From an uncultured Maribacter sp. (lineage in GTDB: Bacteria > Bacteroidota > Bacteroidia > Flavobacteriales > Flavobacteriaceae): a stretch of 64,000 nucleotides of DNA. The notes beneath the pieces are model-generated. The model saw nothing but the letters and a program-made list of their open reading frames with translations. It was not told where the DNA came from and did no database searches. Positions within the stretch are counted from its first letter, which is position 1. Each line of letters opens with the position of its first letter. Below are positions 36,660-44,343 of this stretch, piece by piece. Both the position numbers and the translations under genes were made by a program. The stretch is taken from positions 496,001-560,000 of the forward strand of contig NZ_CANMDU010000001.1 in assembly GCF_947496775.1 (NCBI RefSeq), given 5' to 3'.

Positions 36660-37271
36660 TTAATTTCTATTAGCTTCTGACAAATTCAATGGAAACATGT
36701 TCTGAATAGCTTTAATCTTTTTCTTTGCTTTTTCCTTTTCAGCAGAAGTAACATCAGGAGCGTTATACATAGCCTCTAAGGAACTATAATCAACATTATA
36801 TAATCTATTAGCTTCCCTTGAACGAAGCTCCCCATAAGCCAATAACAATTCATTCTGAATGGATATATAACCCTCATACACTGCATCTCTACTTGTAATT
36901 AATGATATTATTGCTTTTAAAGGACTATCTGAAGATTTAGCGTCTCGTTTACCTTTACAATAGCTACAATAAAAATCATCAGAACTTATCGCCCCGCCAT
37001 TATCCAAAAATTCTATAGCCAAAAGTTTTAAATCACTTAAAGCAACTATATCATCATCAATTAGTAATTCTCCTTTATCATTGACAGTTATAGCCAAAAT
37101 ATTTTTCTTCTTTACATCCATAGTAGAAATAGTATCTATTGGAGGTAACAAACGATTCATACCAGAATCTGTTTCAATACTAGTAGTAACTAAAAAAAAG
37201 ATAAGTAACAAAAAAGCAATATCCGCCATAGAACCGGCACTTACTTGAGGCATTTCGTCTCTTAAAGCCAT
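36660..37271 (-). CDS. ExbD/TolR-type protein, long form with CxxC insertion, second copy
   Basis: This 203-residue ExbD has SMADIAFLLLIFFLVTT (membrane segment, Asp17 conserved). A periplasmic domain carries an insertion, FYCSYCKGKRDA, near Cys102 and Cys105, followed by conserved SSDSPLKAIISL. It is paralogous to the 208-residue protein at 38668-39294, which has the same insertion. Two cysteines four residues apart in the oxidising periplasm suggest a disulfide or metal site, which is an inference. It forms a pair with the short ExbD downstream. Confidence 0.92.
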   Translation of the reverse strand: MALRDEMPQVSAGSMADIAFLLLIFFLVTTSIETDSGMNRLLPPIDTISTMDVKKKNILAITVNDKGELLIDDDIVALSDLKLLAIEFLDNGGAISSDDFYCSYCKGKRDAKSSDSPLKAIISLITSRDAVYEGYISIQNELLLAYGELRSREANRLYNVDYSSLEAMYNAPDVTSAEKEKAKKKIKAIQNMFPLNLSEANRN

Positions 37272-37406
37272 AATACAAACATTTAATTAAACAATAGGTT
37301 TTGCCTAGCTAACTAAGTGCGTAAGTTCATTAATCTAAATTGTGGGGCAATTACTGTTAATAAAATATTAATATCAACATTTATGCCATTAATAAGAAAA
37401 TAAAAC

Positions 37407-38093
37407 TTAAAGTATATAAAAAATTAGACCTATTCGCAACGGTCGCATTAATATAGGATCACCATTAATTAACACATTGTCTTTAAACAAACTATTTAAA
37501 CCATAGTAAGCATGGAAATTAAACGTATTATAACCGAGACTAAACGTTAATCCATAAACCAATTTTTCAGTATCCTTATTATAAAAAGAATCATCCCCAA
37601 GATCACTAACAATTTTTGATCTTGAGCTTACAACATAACCCAATTTGAAACCAGCGTAGATTCTCCAAAATTTATAATTGCTAGGTGTTGCATTTCGCCA
37701 TCTAAATTCTAATGGCATTTCAATTAAATGAGATTCTAGTTTATTTCTCTTATAATCCTTACTGCTTACAATAGAATACTCAATATCAGAACCTATCTCA
37801 GTAGCTCTTAAATTAGAGTAATAGGTATTTATAGCATAACCCAAACCCAAACCTAATGCCACATTTCTATCTTTAGACAAAGGAATATCTTTTATAAACC
37901 CAGCTTGTAAACCATAAGACAAGTTTCTTTGACCTACATCATCATTGGGTTGATTTACTAAAAAATTGTAGGTCACCCCAAGGTAAACTTGGTCTTCTAA
38001 AAAAGAGGAGTCTAAACGTAAAGAATCTACTTTGTTTTGCCCTTGAGTAGAAATAAAAAACAAAATAAGTAGCAGTAAATTAAAAAATTTCAT
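37407..38093 (-). CDS. Outer-membrane beta-barrel protein (porin/PorT-like family)
   Basis: This 228-residue protein has a signal peptide (MKFFNLLLLILFFISTQGQ) and amphipathic beta-strands throughout, such as VYLGVTYNFLVNQ, VALGLGLGYAINTYY, IEMPLEFRWRNATPSNYKFW and YAGFKLGYVV. It ends LRIGLIFYIL, the aromatic/hydrophobic end of a small barrel. It belongs to the Bacteroidetes outer-membrane beta-barrel group that is often called porin or PorT-like; a specific PorT role in type IX secretion is not supported. It sits between two ExbD pairs, after the terminator-like hairpin at 38111-38144. Confidence 0.75.
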   Translation of the reverse strand: MKFFNLLLLILFFISTQGQNKVDSLRLDSSFLEDQVYLGVTYNFLVNQPNDDVGQRNLSYGLQAGFIKDIPLSKDRNVALGLGLGYAINTYYSNLRATEIGSDIEYSIVSSKDYKRNKLESHLIEMPLEFRWRNATPSNYKFWRIYAGFKLGYVVSSRSKIVSDLGDDSFYNKDTEKLVYGLTFSLGYNTFNFHAYYGLNSLFKDNVLINGDPILMRPLRIGLIFYIL

Positions 38094-38110
38094 AAAGTAA
38101 ATTTACACAA

Positions 38111-38144
38111 ATAAAAAAGCGCTTCAAATAAAATTTGAAGCGCT
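38111..38144 (-). terminator. Terminator closing the exbB-exbD cluster
   Basis: The perfect 11-bp stem AGCGCTTCAAA/TTTGAAGCGCT (38118-38128 and 38134-38144) is followed on the minus strand by TTTTTTATTTG. It lies 28 nt after the short ExbD stop and before the beta-barrel gene, so the second ExbD pair is probably a separate or partly read-through unit. Confidence 0.85.
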
Positions 38145-38171
38145 ATTAAGTTTGAAAGTATATTAACTAAA

Positions 38172-38648
38172 CTAATTTTTAAATGCATCACCTTCATAGG
38201 TGGTATAATTCACCTTAAGGGCATTCACTTTTCTTAATTCCAATTTAATATCCGCTATTAAACCCATATTTGCGTTTTTATCTACTTTTAAAGAAGTAGT
38301 TAAAACATTCTGCAGCTCTTGTGATTTTTTTGCACGCTCCATTAAAATATAGTCACCAACCTCTGAAGGATTAGCGAATTTATCATTTAATTGAATCTTA
38401 GGTTCCGTACCATATGTTTTGGTGTACTCCTTTGTAGGTGCTCCAACATATATGGTAATAACTCTATCCTTTTTCTCTAATTTTTTAATCTCATTAGCCT
38501 GCGGAAGTTCATTAGAAACTTTAACAGAACTATCTTTCATAACTGTTACCGTCATGAAAAAGAATAAAAGCATAAATACAATATCTGGAAGTGAAGCAGT
38601 CGATACCGCTGGCACTTCTCCATCTTTCTTTTTTGCGAACTTTGACAT
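38172..38648 (-). CDS. ExbD/TolR-type protein, short form, first copy
   Basis: This 158-residue inner-membrane protein has one membrane segment, STASLPDIVFMLLFFFMTVT, with proton-binding Asp22 intact. A periplasmic domain ends IADIKLELRKVNALKVNYTTY. It would pair with ExbB in this operon to couple proton flow to TonB-dependent outer-membrane transport or a related motor. It is 19 bp downstream of the long ExbD, is the last gene before a strong terminator, and is paralogous to 36171-36647. Confidence 0.93.
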   Translation of the reverse strand: MSKFAKKKDGEVPAVSTASLPDIVFMLLFFFMTVTVMKDSSVKVSNELPQANEIKKLEKKDRVITIYVGAPTKEYTKTYGTEPKIQLNDKFANPSEVGDYILMERAKKSQELQNVLTTSLKVDKNANMGLIADIKLELRKVNALKVNYTTYEGDAFKN

Positions 38649-38667
38649 ACTGTTATTTTTTGCTTAA

Positions 38668-39294
38668 TTAATTAGACGTGGATGTTTCTGCTTCAGAAAG
38701 CTTTTGAGGAAATAAAGCTTGTATTCTCTTTACTTTTTCCTTTAATTCTTCTTTAACATCTTTATCCGTTTCTGGATTTAAGTACTCGGCCTCCATAGCT
38801 GTAAAATCTTTTTTATAAAGTCTTTGCGACTCTCTATCTCTAAGATCATTATAAGCTCCAACTAATTCATTTTGTACTGTTATGTAAGTACTATATTTAG
38901 TTTCTCTATCACTTTTTACAGAGATAATTGCTTTAGAAGGACTATCTGATGAACTAGCATCTCTTTTCCCTTTACAGTATTTACAATAATCCTCAGTTCC
39001 TGAAGGTGCACCACCATTATCTAAAAATGCAGTAGCTTTTTCTCTTAACTGATTTAATTGAATTAGCTCTCCATCGGCTAATAATTGACCACTCTTGTTA
39101 ATGCTAACCTGAAAAATATTTTTCTGCTTAACAATAACATCCTGTTCTGTTGGCGGCTCCATTGGCGGTAACATACGATCCAAACCTGCATCTGTTTCAA
39201 TAGTTGTTGTAACTAAGAAAAAGATTAACAATAAGAATGCTATGTCTGCCATAGAACCGGCGCTTACTTCTGGTGCTCCCGCTCTTCTTGCCAT
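38668..39294 (-). CDS. ExbD/TolR-type protein, long form with CxxC insertion, first copy
   Basis: This 208-residue ExbD has the conserved membrane Asp17 in AGSMADIAFLLLIFFLV. Its periplasmic domain of about 170 residues is longer than in classic ExbD (about 140 aa in total). The insertion EDYCKYCKGKRDASSSDSP (Cys104, Cys107) is shared with the paralog at 36660-37271. Helical C-terminal residues (LRDRESQRLYKKDFTAMEAEY) follow. It is encoded between a small membrane protein and the short ExbD, in an exbB-x-exbD-exbD operon. Confidence 0.93.
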   Translation of the reverse strand: MARRAGAPEVSAGSMADIAFLLLIFFLVTTTIETDAGLDRMLPPMEPPTEQDVIVKQKNIFQVSINKSGQLLADGELIQLNQLREKATAFLDNGGAPSGTEDYCKYCKGKRDASSSDSPSKAIISVKSDRETKYSTYITVQNELVGAYNDLRDRESQRLYKKDFTAMEAEYLNPETDKDVKEELKEKVKRIQALFPQKLSEAETSTSN

Positions 39295-39306
39295 AGTCGT
39301 TTTATT

Positions 39307-39738
39307 TTATTTACTAAACATTTTTTTAACTGCTGGTACTACTAAAGAACCTACTGCAATAATAGTTAGGATATAAAATATATTCAATCCCATTCCTATT
39401 TTCTTTACAGTACTCTCGTCGCTCATAGCCATAGCTTTATCATCTACATCAGTACCGCTAGCTAAAACGTAAGAAACAATTACAACTAATAAAAAACCTC
39501 CGATTACAAACAAAGCTTTTTTAATCCCCTGAGGGTTTGCTAAAAGATTCTTAATTGTAAAAATTAAGCTAAACACAACTGCTGCACCTAGTAATAAATA
39601 AGTAATTAAGAACATAGCGCCCATTGCGCCATTTTCAGCAGCCTCAGCAACTGGCATTTCACTATCTGGAAGCATAAACCATAATACAGCTCCTATAAGG
39701 CCTATTACGATTAATACTATTTTTAAAATTTTATGCAT
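39307..39738 (-). CDS. Small four-TM membrane protein of the ExbB/ExbD operon
   Basis: This 143-residue protein has about four hydrophobic segments (5-20, 43-62, 75-93 and 117-136) and a short acidic loop after the first one (PDSEMPVAEAAENG). No known domain is recognised. It lies 12 bp upstream of the long ExbD and 23 bp downstream of ExbB, a fixed position in flavobacterial exb clusters, so a structural role in that membrane complex is likely but unproven. Confidence 0.75.
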   Translation of the reverse strand: MHKILKIVLIVIGLIGAVLWFMLPDSEMPVAEAAENGAMGAMFLITYLLLGAAVVFSLIFTIKNLLANPQGIKKALFVIGGFLLVVIVSYVLASGTDVDDKAMAMSDESTVKKIGMGLNIFYILTIIAVGSLVVPAVKKMFSK

Positions 39739-39761
39739 GACATTAATGTATTAAGTCCGAC

Positions 39762-40508
39762 TTATTTTTTATGATCTACCAACATATCAATCAACGAGAT
39801 TGAAGAATCTTCCATATCATTAACGATACTATCAATCTTAGCGATAATGTAGTTATAAAAGATTTGTAGAATAATAGCCGTAATAAGACCAAATACAGTT
39901 GTTAATAATGCTACTTGTATATCACCTGCAATAAGAGATGCACTTAAGTTACCTACAGCTGCAATCTTTTGGAAGGCTTGAATCATACCAATTACCGTAC
40001 CCATGAAACCAAGCATTGGTGCAATAGCGATAAATAAGGATAACCAAGAAACGTTTTTCTCTAATTGACCCATTTGTACACCACCGTAAGCTACAACAGC
40101 TTTTTCAGCAGATTCTACACTTTCACCAGCTCTATCCAAACCTTGGTAGTATATAGAAGCAACAGGTCCTTTTGTATTTCTACAAACCTCTTTTGCAGCT
40201 TCAACACCTCCTGAAGCTAAAGCATCTTCTACTTGTTGCTTTAATTTAGAAGAGTTTGTACTTGCTAAGTTTAAATATATAATTCTTTCTATTGCAACAG
40301 CCAATCCTAATATTAAACATAAAAGTACTATTCCCATGAAGCCTGCGCCCCCTGTAATAAACATTTCTTTTAATACTTGTGTAAAACTTTTTGCTGCTTC
40401 AGCATCTCCTTGTAATATTACTACTGCTGCTGATGTTTTTGCACTTACTGTATTTGCACTTAGAACAAATAACCCAGTCATTGCTAGGGTAGAGAATAAT
40501 TTTTTCAT
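39762..40508 (-). CDS. exbB: ExbB/TolQ/MotA proton channel protein
   Basis: This 248-residue protein has an N-terminal hydrophobic segment (about 5-22) and then a MotA/TolQ/ExbB channel domain. The first membrane segment is AGFMGIVLLCLILGLAVAI. The signature WLSLFIAIAPMLGFMGTVIGMIQAFQ pairs with the C-terminal GDIQVALLTTVFGLITAII segment that lines the channel. With ExbD it forms the proton-driven motor. It is the first gene of the operon exbB - 4TM protein - exbD - exbD. Confidence 0.95.
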   Translation of the reverse strand: MKKLFSTLAMTGLFVLSANTVSAKTSAAVVILQGDAEAAKSFTQVLKEMFITGGAGFMGIVLLCLILGLAVAIERIIYLNLASTNSSKLKQQVEDALASGGVEAAKEVCRNTKGPVASIYYQGLDRAGESVESAEKAVVAYGGVQMGQLEKNVSWLSLFIAIAPMLGFMGTVIGMIQAFQKIAAVGNLSASLIAGDIQVALLTTVFGLITAIILQIFYNYIIAKIDSIVNDMEDSSISLIDMLVDHKK

Positions 40509-40583
40509 TTTTTCAAACTTAAATTTAGTTAGTTAATAAGGGTTAAAGATAAATAAAAATACATTATAATTAAAAAATTTCTG

Positions 40584-40671
40584 CAGAGAGGAAGGGATTC
40601 GAACCCTCGATACCCTTTTGGGGTATACACACTTTCCAGGCGTGCGCCTTCGACCACTCGGCCACCTCTCT
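40584..40671 (-). tRNA. tRNA-Ser (anticodon GGA)
   Basis: This 88-nt minus-strand cloverleaf has acceptor AGAGAGG/CCTCTCT, discriminator G, the serine-type D arm TGGCCGAGTGG and anticodon loop CTGGAAA (anticodon GGA). A long variable arm built on ATACCCC/GGGTAT follows, and the T arm contains GGTTCGAATCC. CCA is not encoded. Confidence 0.95.
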
Positions 40672-40738
40672 ATTTTAGCCTTAAAGGTCTGCCAAATAAC
40701 AAAAAAAATATTAGTTAAAGAAATATTCTGTGTTATTT

Positions 40739-41770
40739 TTAACACATCTCTCCTCGAAGAGATGTTTCAAAAATTGTCTTAAACGATTTCGTAGTCACAC
40801 CATTTCCCAGCATATACATTAACTTAGTTATTGCTGCCTCCGTTGTAATATCCTTACCGTTAATAACTTGCATATCCAACATAGCTTTACTAGTTTCATA
40901 TTGACCCATTATAACACTTCCACCGGAGCACTGGGTAACGTTAATTATAAATAAATTATTTTTTATTGCTTTTTTTAATTCATCCAAGAACCAATCCTCC
41001 GTAAATGCATTTCCCGCACCATATGTTTCCAAAATTAATGCCTTTAATCCTGAAATTTGAAGTACCGATTGCAAAACTTTAGGGCATAATCCCGGAAAGA
41101 GTTTCAAAACAGCAACATTATTATCCAACCTTTTATGAACAAAAAACTTTTTCATTGCTTTTGGACGAAATAAATTTTCTTTAAAAACTTTTAAATGCAC
41201 CCCCGATTCTACTAATGGCGGATGATTTAAAGAAGAAAAAGCTTCAAAGTGCTCTGCATTGATTTTAGTTGTTCTATTCCCCCTATATAACTTATATTCA
41301 AAATACAAACCAACCTCTTGCACTACAGATTTCCCTTTCTCTTTTAACGCTGCTATTTGTATGGAGGTTATTAAATTTTCTTTAGCATCTGTACGCAAGT
41401 CTCCAATTGGCAGTTGCGAGCCCGTAAATATTACTGGTTTTCTTAAATTCTCTAAAAGGAAGCTCAAAGCTGAAGCCGTATAACTCATGGTATCACTTCC
41501 ATGTAAAACAACAAACCCATCATGAGTAGTATAATTATCCTCTATTACACTTGCTATATGAACCCAATGCTCTAAATTCATATTAGAAGAATCAATAGGC
41601 TTATCAAAAGAATAAGTTTCTATATCGCAATCTAACTGATTTAGTTCTGGGATATTGTTTAAGAGTTCATCAAAATTAAAAGCTTTTAAAGACCCTGTCT
41701 CATAATCCTTTACCATACCAATAGTACCTCCGGTATAAATTAACAATATTCTATTTCCTTTCTCTTTCAA
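40739..41770 (-). CDS. ansA: Type I (cytoplasmic) L-asparaginase
   Basis: This 343-residue enzyme hydrolyses asparagine to aspartate and ammonia. The N-terminal ILLIYTGGTIGM supplies the first catalytic threonine, and VLHGSDTMSYTASALSFLLE supplies the second threonine-aspartate pair. It lacks a signal peptide, so it is the cytoplasmic type. The stop codon lies in a short inverted repeat. It is 37 bp downstream of tatD and almost certainly co-transcribed with it. Confidence 0.95.
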   Translation of the reverse strand: MKEKGNRILLIYTGGTIGMVKDYETGSLKAFNFDELLNNIPELNQLDCDIETYSFDKPIDSSNMNLEHWVHIASVIEDNYTTHDGFVVLHGSDTMSYTASALSFLLENLRKPVIFTGSQLPIGDLRTDAKENLITSIQIAALKEKGKSVVQEVGLYFEYKLYRGNRTTKINAEHFEAFSSLNHPPLVESGVHLKVFKENLFRPKAMKKFFVHKRLDNNVAVLKLFPGLCPKVLQSVLQISGLKALILETYGAGNAFTEDWFLDELKKAIKNNLFIINVTQCSGGSVIMGQYETSKAMLDMQVINGKDITTEAAITKLMYMLGNGVTTKSFKTIFETSLRGEMC

Positions 41771-41807
41771 TTAGCTTCGCATTTAAAATTAGACCTCCTC
41801 ACAACTC

Positions 41808-42575
41808 CTAAACTCCAAATACCTCTTTAGAGTTTAAGGTAGTTTGCTTTGCAACCTCTTCCTGGGCAACTCCATATATTAAAGATACCTTTTCTAAAAC
41901 ATTAAGAATATAAAGACTTTCATTTCTTTTTCCCCGATACGGCACTGGGGCCAAATATGGGGCATCTGTCTCTAAAACAATATGACTCAAATTAATTTGA
42001 TTTAAAAAAGTATCTATTTTACCATTCTTAAAAGTAACAACCCCTCCTATACCAAGTCTCATATTATAGGAAATTGCTTTTTTTGCTTGCTCTAATGTAC
42101 CAGTAAAGCAATGAAAAACACCAAATAAATCCTCCCCTTTTTCAGACTCTAAAACCTCGAACACCTCATTAAAAGCATCTCTACAATGGATAACAATAGG
42201 TAATTTGTATTTTTTCGCTAATTGAATCTGCTCCTTAAAGGCTATTTGCTGCTCTACTAAAAAAGATGTATCCCAATACAAATCAATACCAATCTCTCCT
42301 ACTGCAACATATTTCCTGGCCACTAACTGCTCTTTCACATGTCGTAATTCTTCCTTAAAATTCTCTTTCACATGTGTAGGATGCAAGCCTGTCATTAAAA
42401 AAACATTTTCAGGAAATGTTTTTTCCAATTGCAACATAGACTCCGTATAAGTAGAATCTATCGCCGGAATAAAAAATCTTTCCACTCCTTTATCTATAGC
42501 TTTTTGTATTACCTCTTTACGATCTTCATCAAAAGCTTCACTATATAAATGTGTATGTGTATCTGTAACAATCAT
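41808..42575 (-). CDS. tatD: TatD family metal-dependent DNase/hydrolase
   Basis: This 255-residue TIM-barrel hydrolase has the metal site visible as DTHTHLYSEAFDEDR (start), VGEIGIDLYWD, PIVIHCRDAFNEV, GVFHCFTGTLEQA and VLETDAPYLAPVPYRGKRN. TatD proteins are 3'-5' deoxyribonucleases with Mg or Mn dependence. Length and motifs are typical. The promoter box CAAAAATA (minus TATTTTTG) ends four bases before its ATG, so the mRNA may be leaderless or nearly so. ansA follows after 37 bp. Confidence 0.95.
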   Translation of the reverse strand: MIVTDTHTHLYSEAFDEDRKEVIQKAIDKGVERFFIPAIDSTYTESMLQLEKTFPENVFLMTGLHPTHVKENFKEELRHVKEQLVARKYVAVGEIGIDLYWDTSFLVEQQIAFKEQIQLAKKYKLPIVIHCRDAFNEVFEVLESEKGEDLFGVFHCFTGTLEQAKKAISYNMRLGIGGVVTFKNGKIDTFLNQINLSHIVLETDAPYLAPVPYRGKRNESLYILNVLEKVSLIYGVAQEEVAKQTTLNSKEVFGV

Positions 42576-42579
42576 AGCG

Positions 42580-42587
42580 CAAAAATA
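42580..42587 (-). promoter_or_regulatory. -7 box for tatD-ansA, very close to the start codon
   Basis: The minus strand reads TATTTTTG; after it come four bases and the tatD ATG. It overlaps the region of the divergent promoter at 42592. Confidence 0.5.
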
Positions 42588-42591
42588 GCCT

Positions 42592-42599
42592 TATCTTTG
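42592..42599 (+). promoter_or_regulatory. -7 box for the retropepsin-like gene
   Basis: TATCTTTG matches TAnnTTTG, 13 nt before the ATG at 42613. It is separated by only four bases from the divergent tatD box, so the two promoters probably compete. Confidence 0.5.
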
Positions 42600-42612
42600 A
42601 TAAAAAGAATAC

Positions 42613-43059
42613 ATGTCATCGTTGAAAAATTTCTTAGAAAAGAAAAAATACACTAAAGTCCCTCTAACATTAACCGCAACTAATCATTTTGAAATAACAG
42701 CAAAATTAAACAACATCACAGGTCGCTTTATTTTGGACACAGGAGCCTCTAATACTTGCGTAGGGTTCGACAAAATGGAATTCTTTAATCTTACCTCAAA
42801 AGCATCTAAAATTAAAGCAGCAGGAGCGGGAGCAACAAATATGGAAACTTTAATATCTACCAAAAACAAAATAGAAATATTAGACTGGCAAATGCATAAA
42901 CTAAAACTCGTTTTATTTGATTTACAACATGTAAATGAGGCTTTAACCTCGCACAATGCACTTCCTGTAGATGGTATTATTGGCGCTGATGTTCTAAAAA
43001 AAGCTAAAGCAATAATTGACTATAAGAAGAAATGTGTTTACCTAAAGCAAAAAGCCTAA
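42613..43059 (+). CDS. Retropepsin-like (gag-asp fold) aspartic protease
   Basis: This 148-residue cytoplasmic protein has a retroviral-type aspartyl protease core. GRFILDTGASNTCVGF contains the catalytic DTGAS (Asp42), and a late VDGIIGADVLKKAKAIIDY supplies the hydrophobic-glycine motif of the family. One chain contains a single active-site triad, so the enzyme would act as a dimer. Bacterial relatives are soluble proteases of unknown target. It is flanked by a divergent tatD promoter and a strong bidirectional terminator. Confidence 0.88.
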   Translation: MSSLKNFLEKKKYTKVPLTLTATNHFEITAKLNNITGRFILDTGASNTCVGFDKMEFFNLTSKASKIKAAGAGATNMETLISTKNKIEILDWQMHKLKLVLFDLQHVNEALTSHNALPVDGIIGADVLKKAKAIIDYKKKCVYLKQKA

Positions 43060-43082
43060 AGAAAATTTTCTTTAGGCTTTTT
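43049..43082. terminator. Perfect bidirectional terminator between convergent genes
   Basis: A perfect 34-nt palindrome (AAAAAGCCTAAAGAAAA and its complement) overlaps the end of the protease gene and precedes the odhB stop, with A/T runs suitable for either strand. Confidence 0.92.
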
Positions 43083-43105
43083 GCTTTATATATTATTCAG
43101 AAATT

Positions 43106-44320
43106 TTACAGTTCCAAAGCTTTTTTAACATTCGAAGCCATTAAAATTTCTTCAGGATTTTCCAAAGCTTCTTTTACTGCCACTAAGAATCCTACAGATT
43201 CTTTGCCGTCAATAATTCTATGATCATAAGAAAGAGCAACATACATTATAGGAGCGATAGCAACCTCTCCATTTTTAACTACTGGTCTTTCTACAATATT
43301 ATGCATTCCCAAAATTGCACTTTGCGGTGGATTAATAATTGGCGTAGATAACATAGAACCAAAAACACCTCCATTGGTAATTGTAAAAGTACCACCTGTC
43401 ATTTCATCCACAGTAATCTCCCCTTCTCTAGCTCTTATTGCCAAACGTTTTACTTCTGACTCAACCCCTCTAAAAGTAAGGTTTTCCGCATTCCTTATTA
43501 CCGGAACCATAAGCCCTTTTGGACCAGAAACAGCAATACTTATATCACAAAAATCAAAAGAAAGCATTTCTTTACCATCTATCATAGAATTAACAGATGG
43601 ATACATTTCTAGCGCTCTAACCACTGCCAATGTAAAGAAAGACATAAAACCAAGACCCACACCATGTTTCCCTTTAAATTCTTCCTTGTATTGCTTCCTT
43701 AATTCAAAAATAGGTGCCATATCCACTTCATTAAAAGTGGTTAACATCGCCGTTTCATTCTTAACAGAAACCAAACGCTCTGCTACCTTTCTTCGCAACA
43801 TAGACAGTTTAGATCGGCTTTCTCCACGATTACCTCCTGTTGGTGTTCCCATAGACGGTACAGCATTAACTGCATCTTCTTTAGTAACTCTACCATCTTT
43901 ACCTGTTCCTTTTACAGAACCTGCATTAATACCTTTTTCGCTTAATATCTTTTTTGCTGCTGGTGAAGCACTACCCGTTGCATAACTTTCTTTTGTAGGA
44001 GTCGCAACTACTTCTTTTTTAACTTCTTCCTTAGGAGCTTCAACTTTACTTTCTTCCACAGAATCTCCACCTTCTGGTTTTGCTGCACTTGTATCTATTA
44101 AGCAAACTACTGCCCCTACTTCAACCGCATCACCAACTTCCGCTTTTAGAGTAATAACCCCACTCTGTTCCGCTGGCAATTCTAAAGTAGCCTTATCTGA
44201 ATCTACCTCAGCAATGGCTTGGTCTTTTTCTACATAATCACCATCTTCCACTAACCATTCCGCTATCTCAACTTCTGTTATAGACTCCCCCGGAGAAGGA
44301 ACTTTCATTTCTAGAATCAT
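43106..44320 (-). CDS. odhB: 2-oxoglutarate dehydrogenase E2, dihydrolipoyl succinyltransferase
   Basis: The 404-residue E2 has an N-terminal lipoyl domain with the lipoylated lysine in [11 protein letters not shown] (near Lys44) and an Ala/Pro/Lys/Glu-rich linker. The E3-binding domain ([14 protein letters not shown]) is followed by the catalytic domain ending [17 protein letters not shown] (HRxxDG, catalytic His). It transfers succinyl groups to CoA in the TCA cycle. It lies 23 bp downstream of sucA. E3 (lipoamide dehydrogenase) is not in the window. Confidence 0.97.
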   Translation of the reverse strand: MILEMKVPSPGESITEVEIAEWLVEDGDYVEKDQAIAEVDSDKATLELPAEQSGVITLKAEVGDAVEVGAVVCLIDTSAAKPEGGDSVEESKVEAPKEEVKKEVVATPTKESYATGSASPAAKKILSEKGINAGSVKGTGKDGRVTKEDAVNAVPSMGTPTGGNRGESRSKLSMLRRKVAERLVSVKNETAMLTTFNEVDMAPIFELRKQYKEEFKGKHGVGLGFMSFFTLAVVRALEMYPSVNSMIDGKEMLSFDFCDISIAVSGPKGLMVPVIRNAENLTFRGVESEVKRLAIRAREGEITVDEMTGGTFTITNGGVFGSMLSTPIINPPQSAILGMHNIVERPVVKNGEVAIAPIMYVALSYDHRIIDGKESVGFLVAVKEALENPEEILMASNVKKALEL

Positions 44321-44343
44321 TATTTATCTAATTTGATGTATTA

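Noticed and set aside
43374-43985. A 203-residue plus-strand frame inside odhB
   Set aside because: odhB is fully supported on the minus strand; the frame is an antisense by-product of its codon usage.
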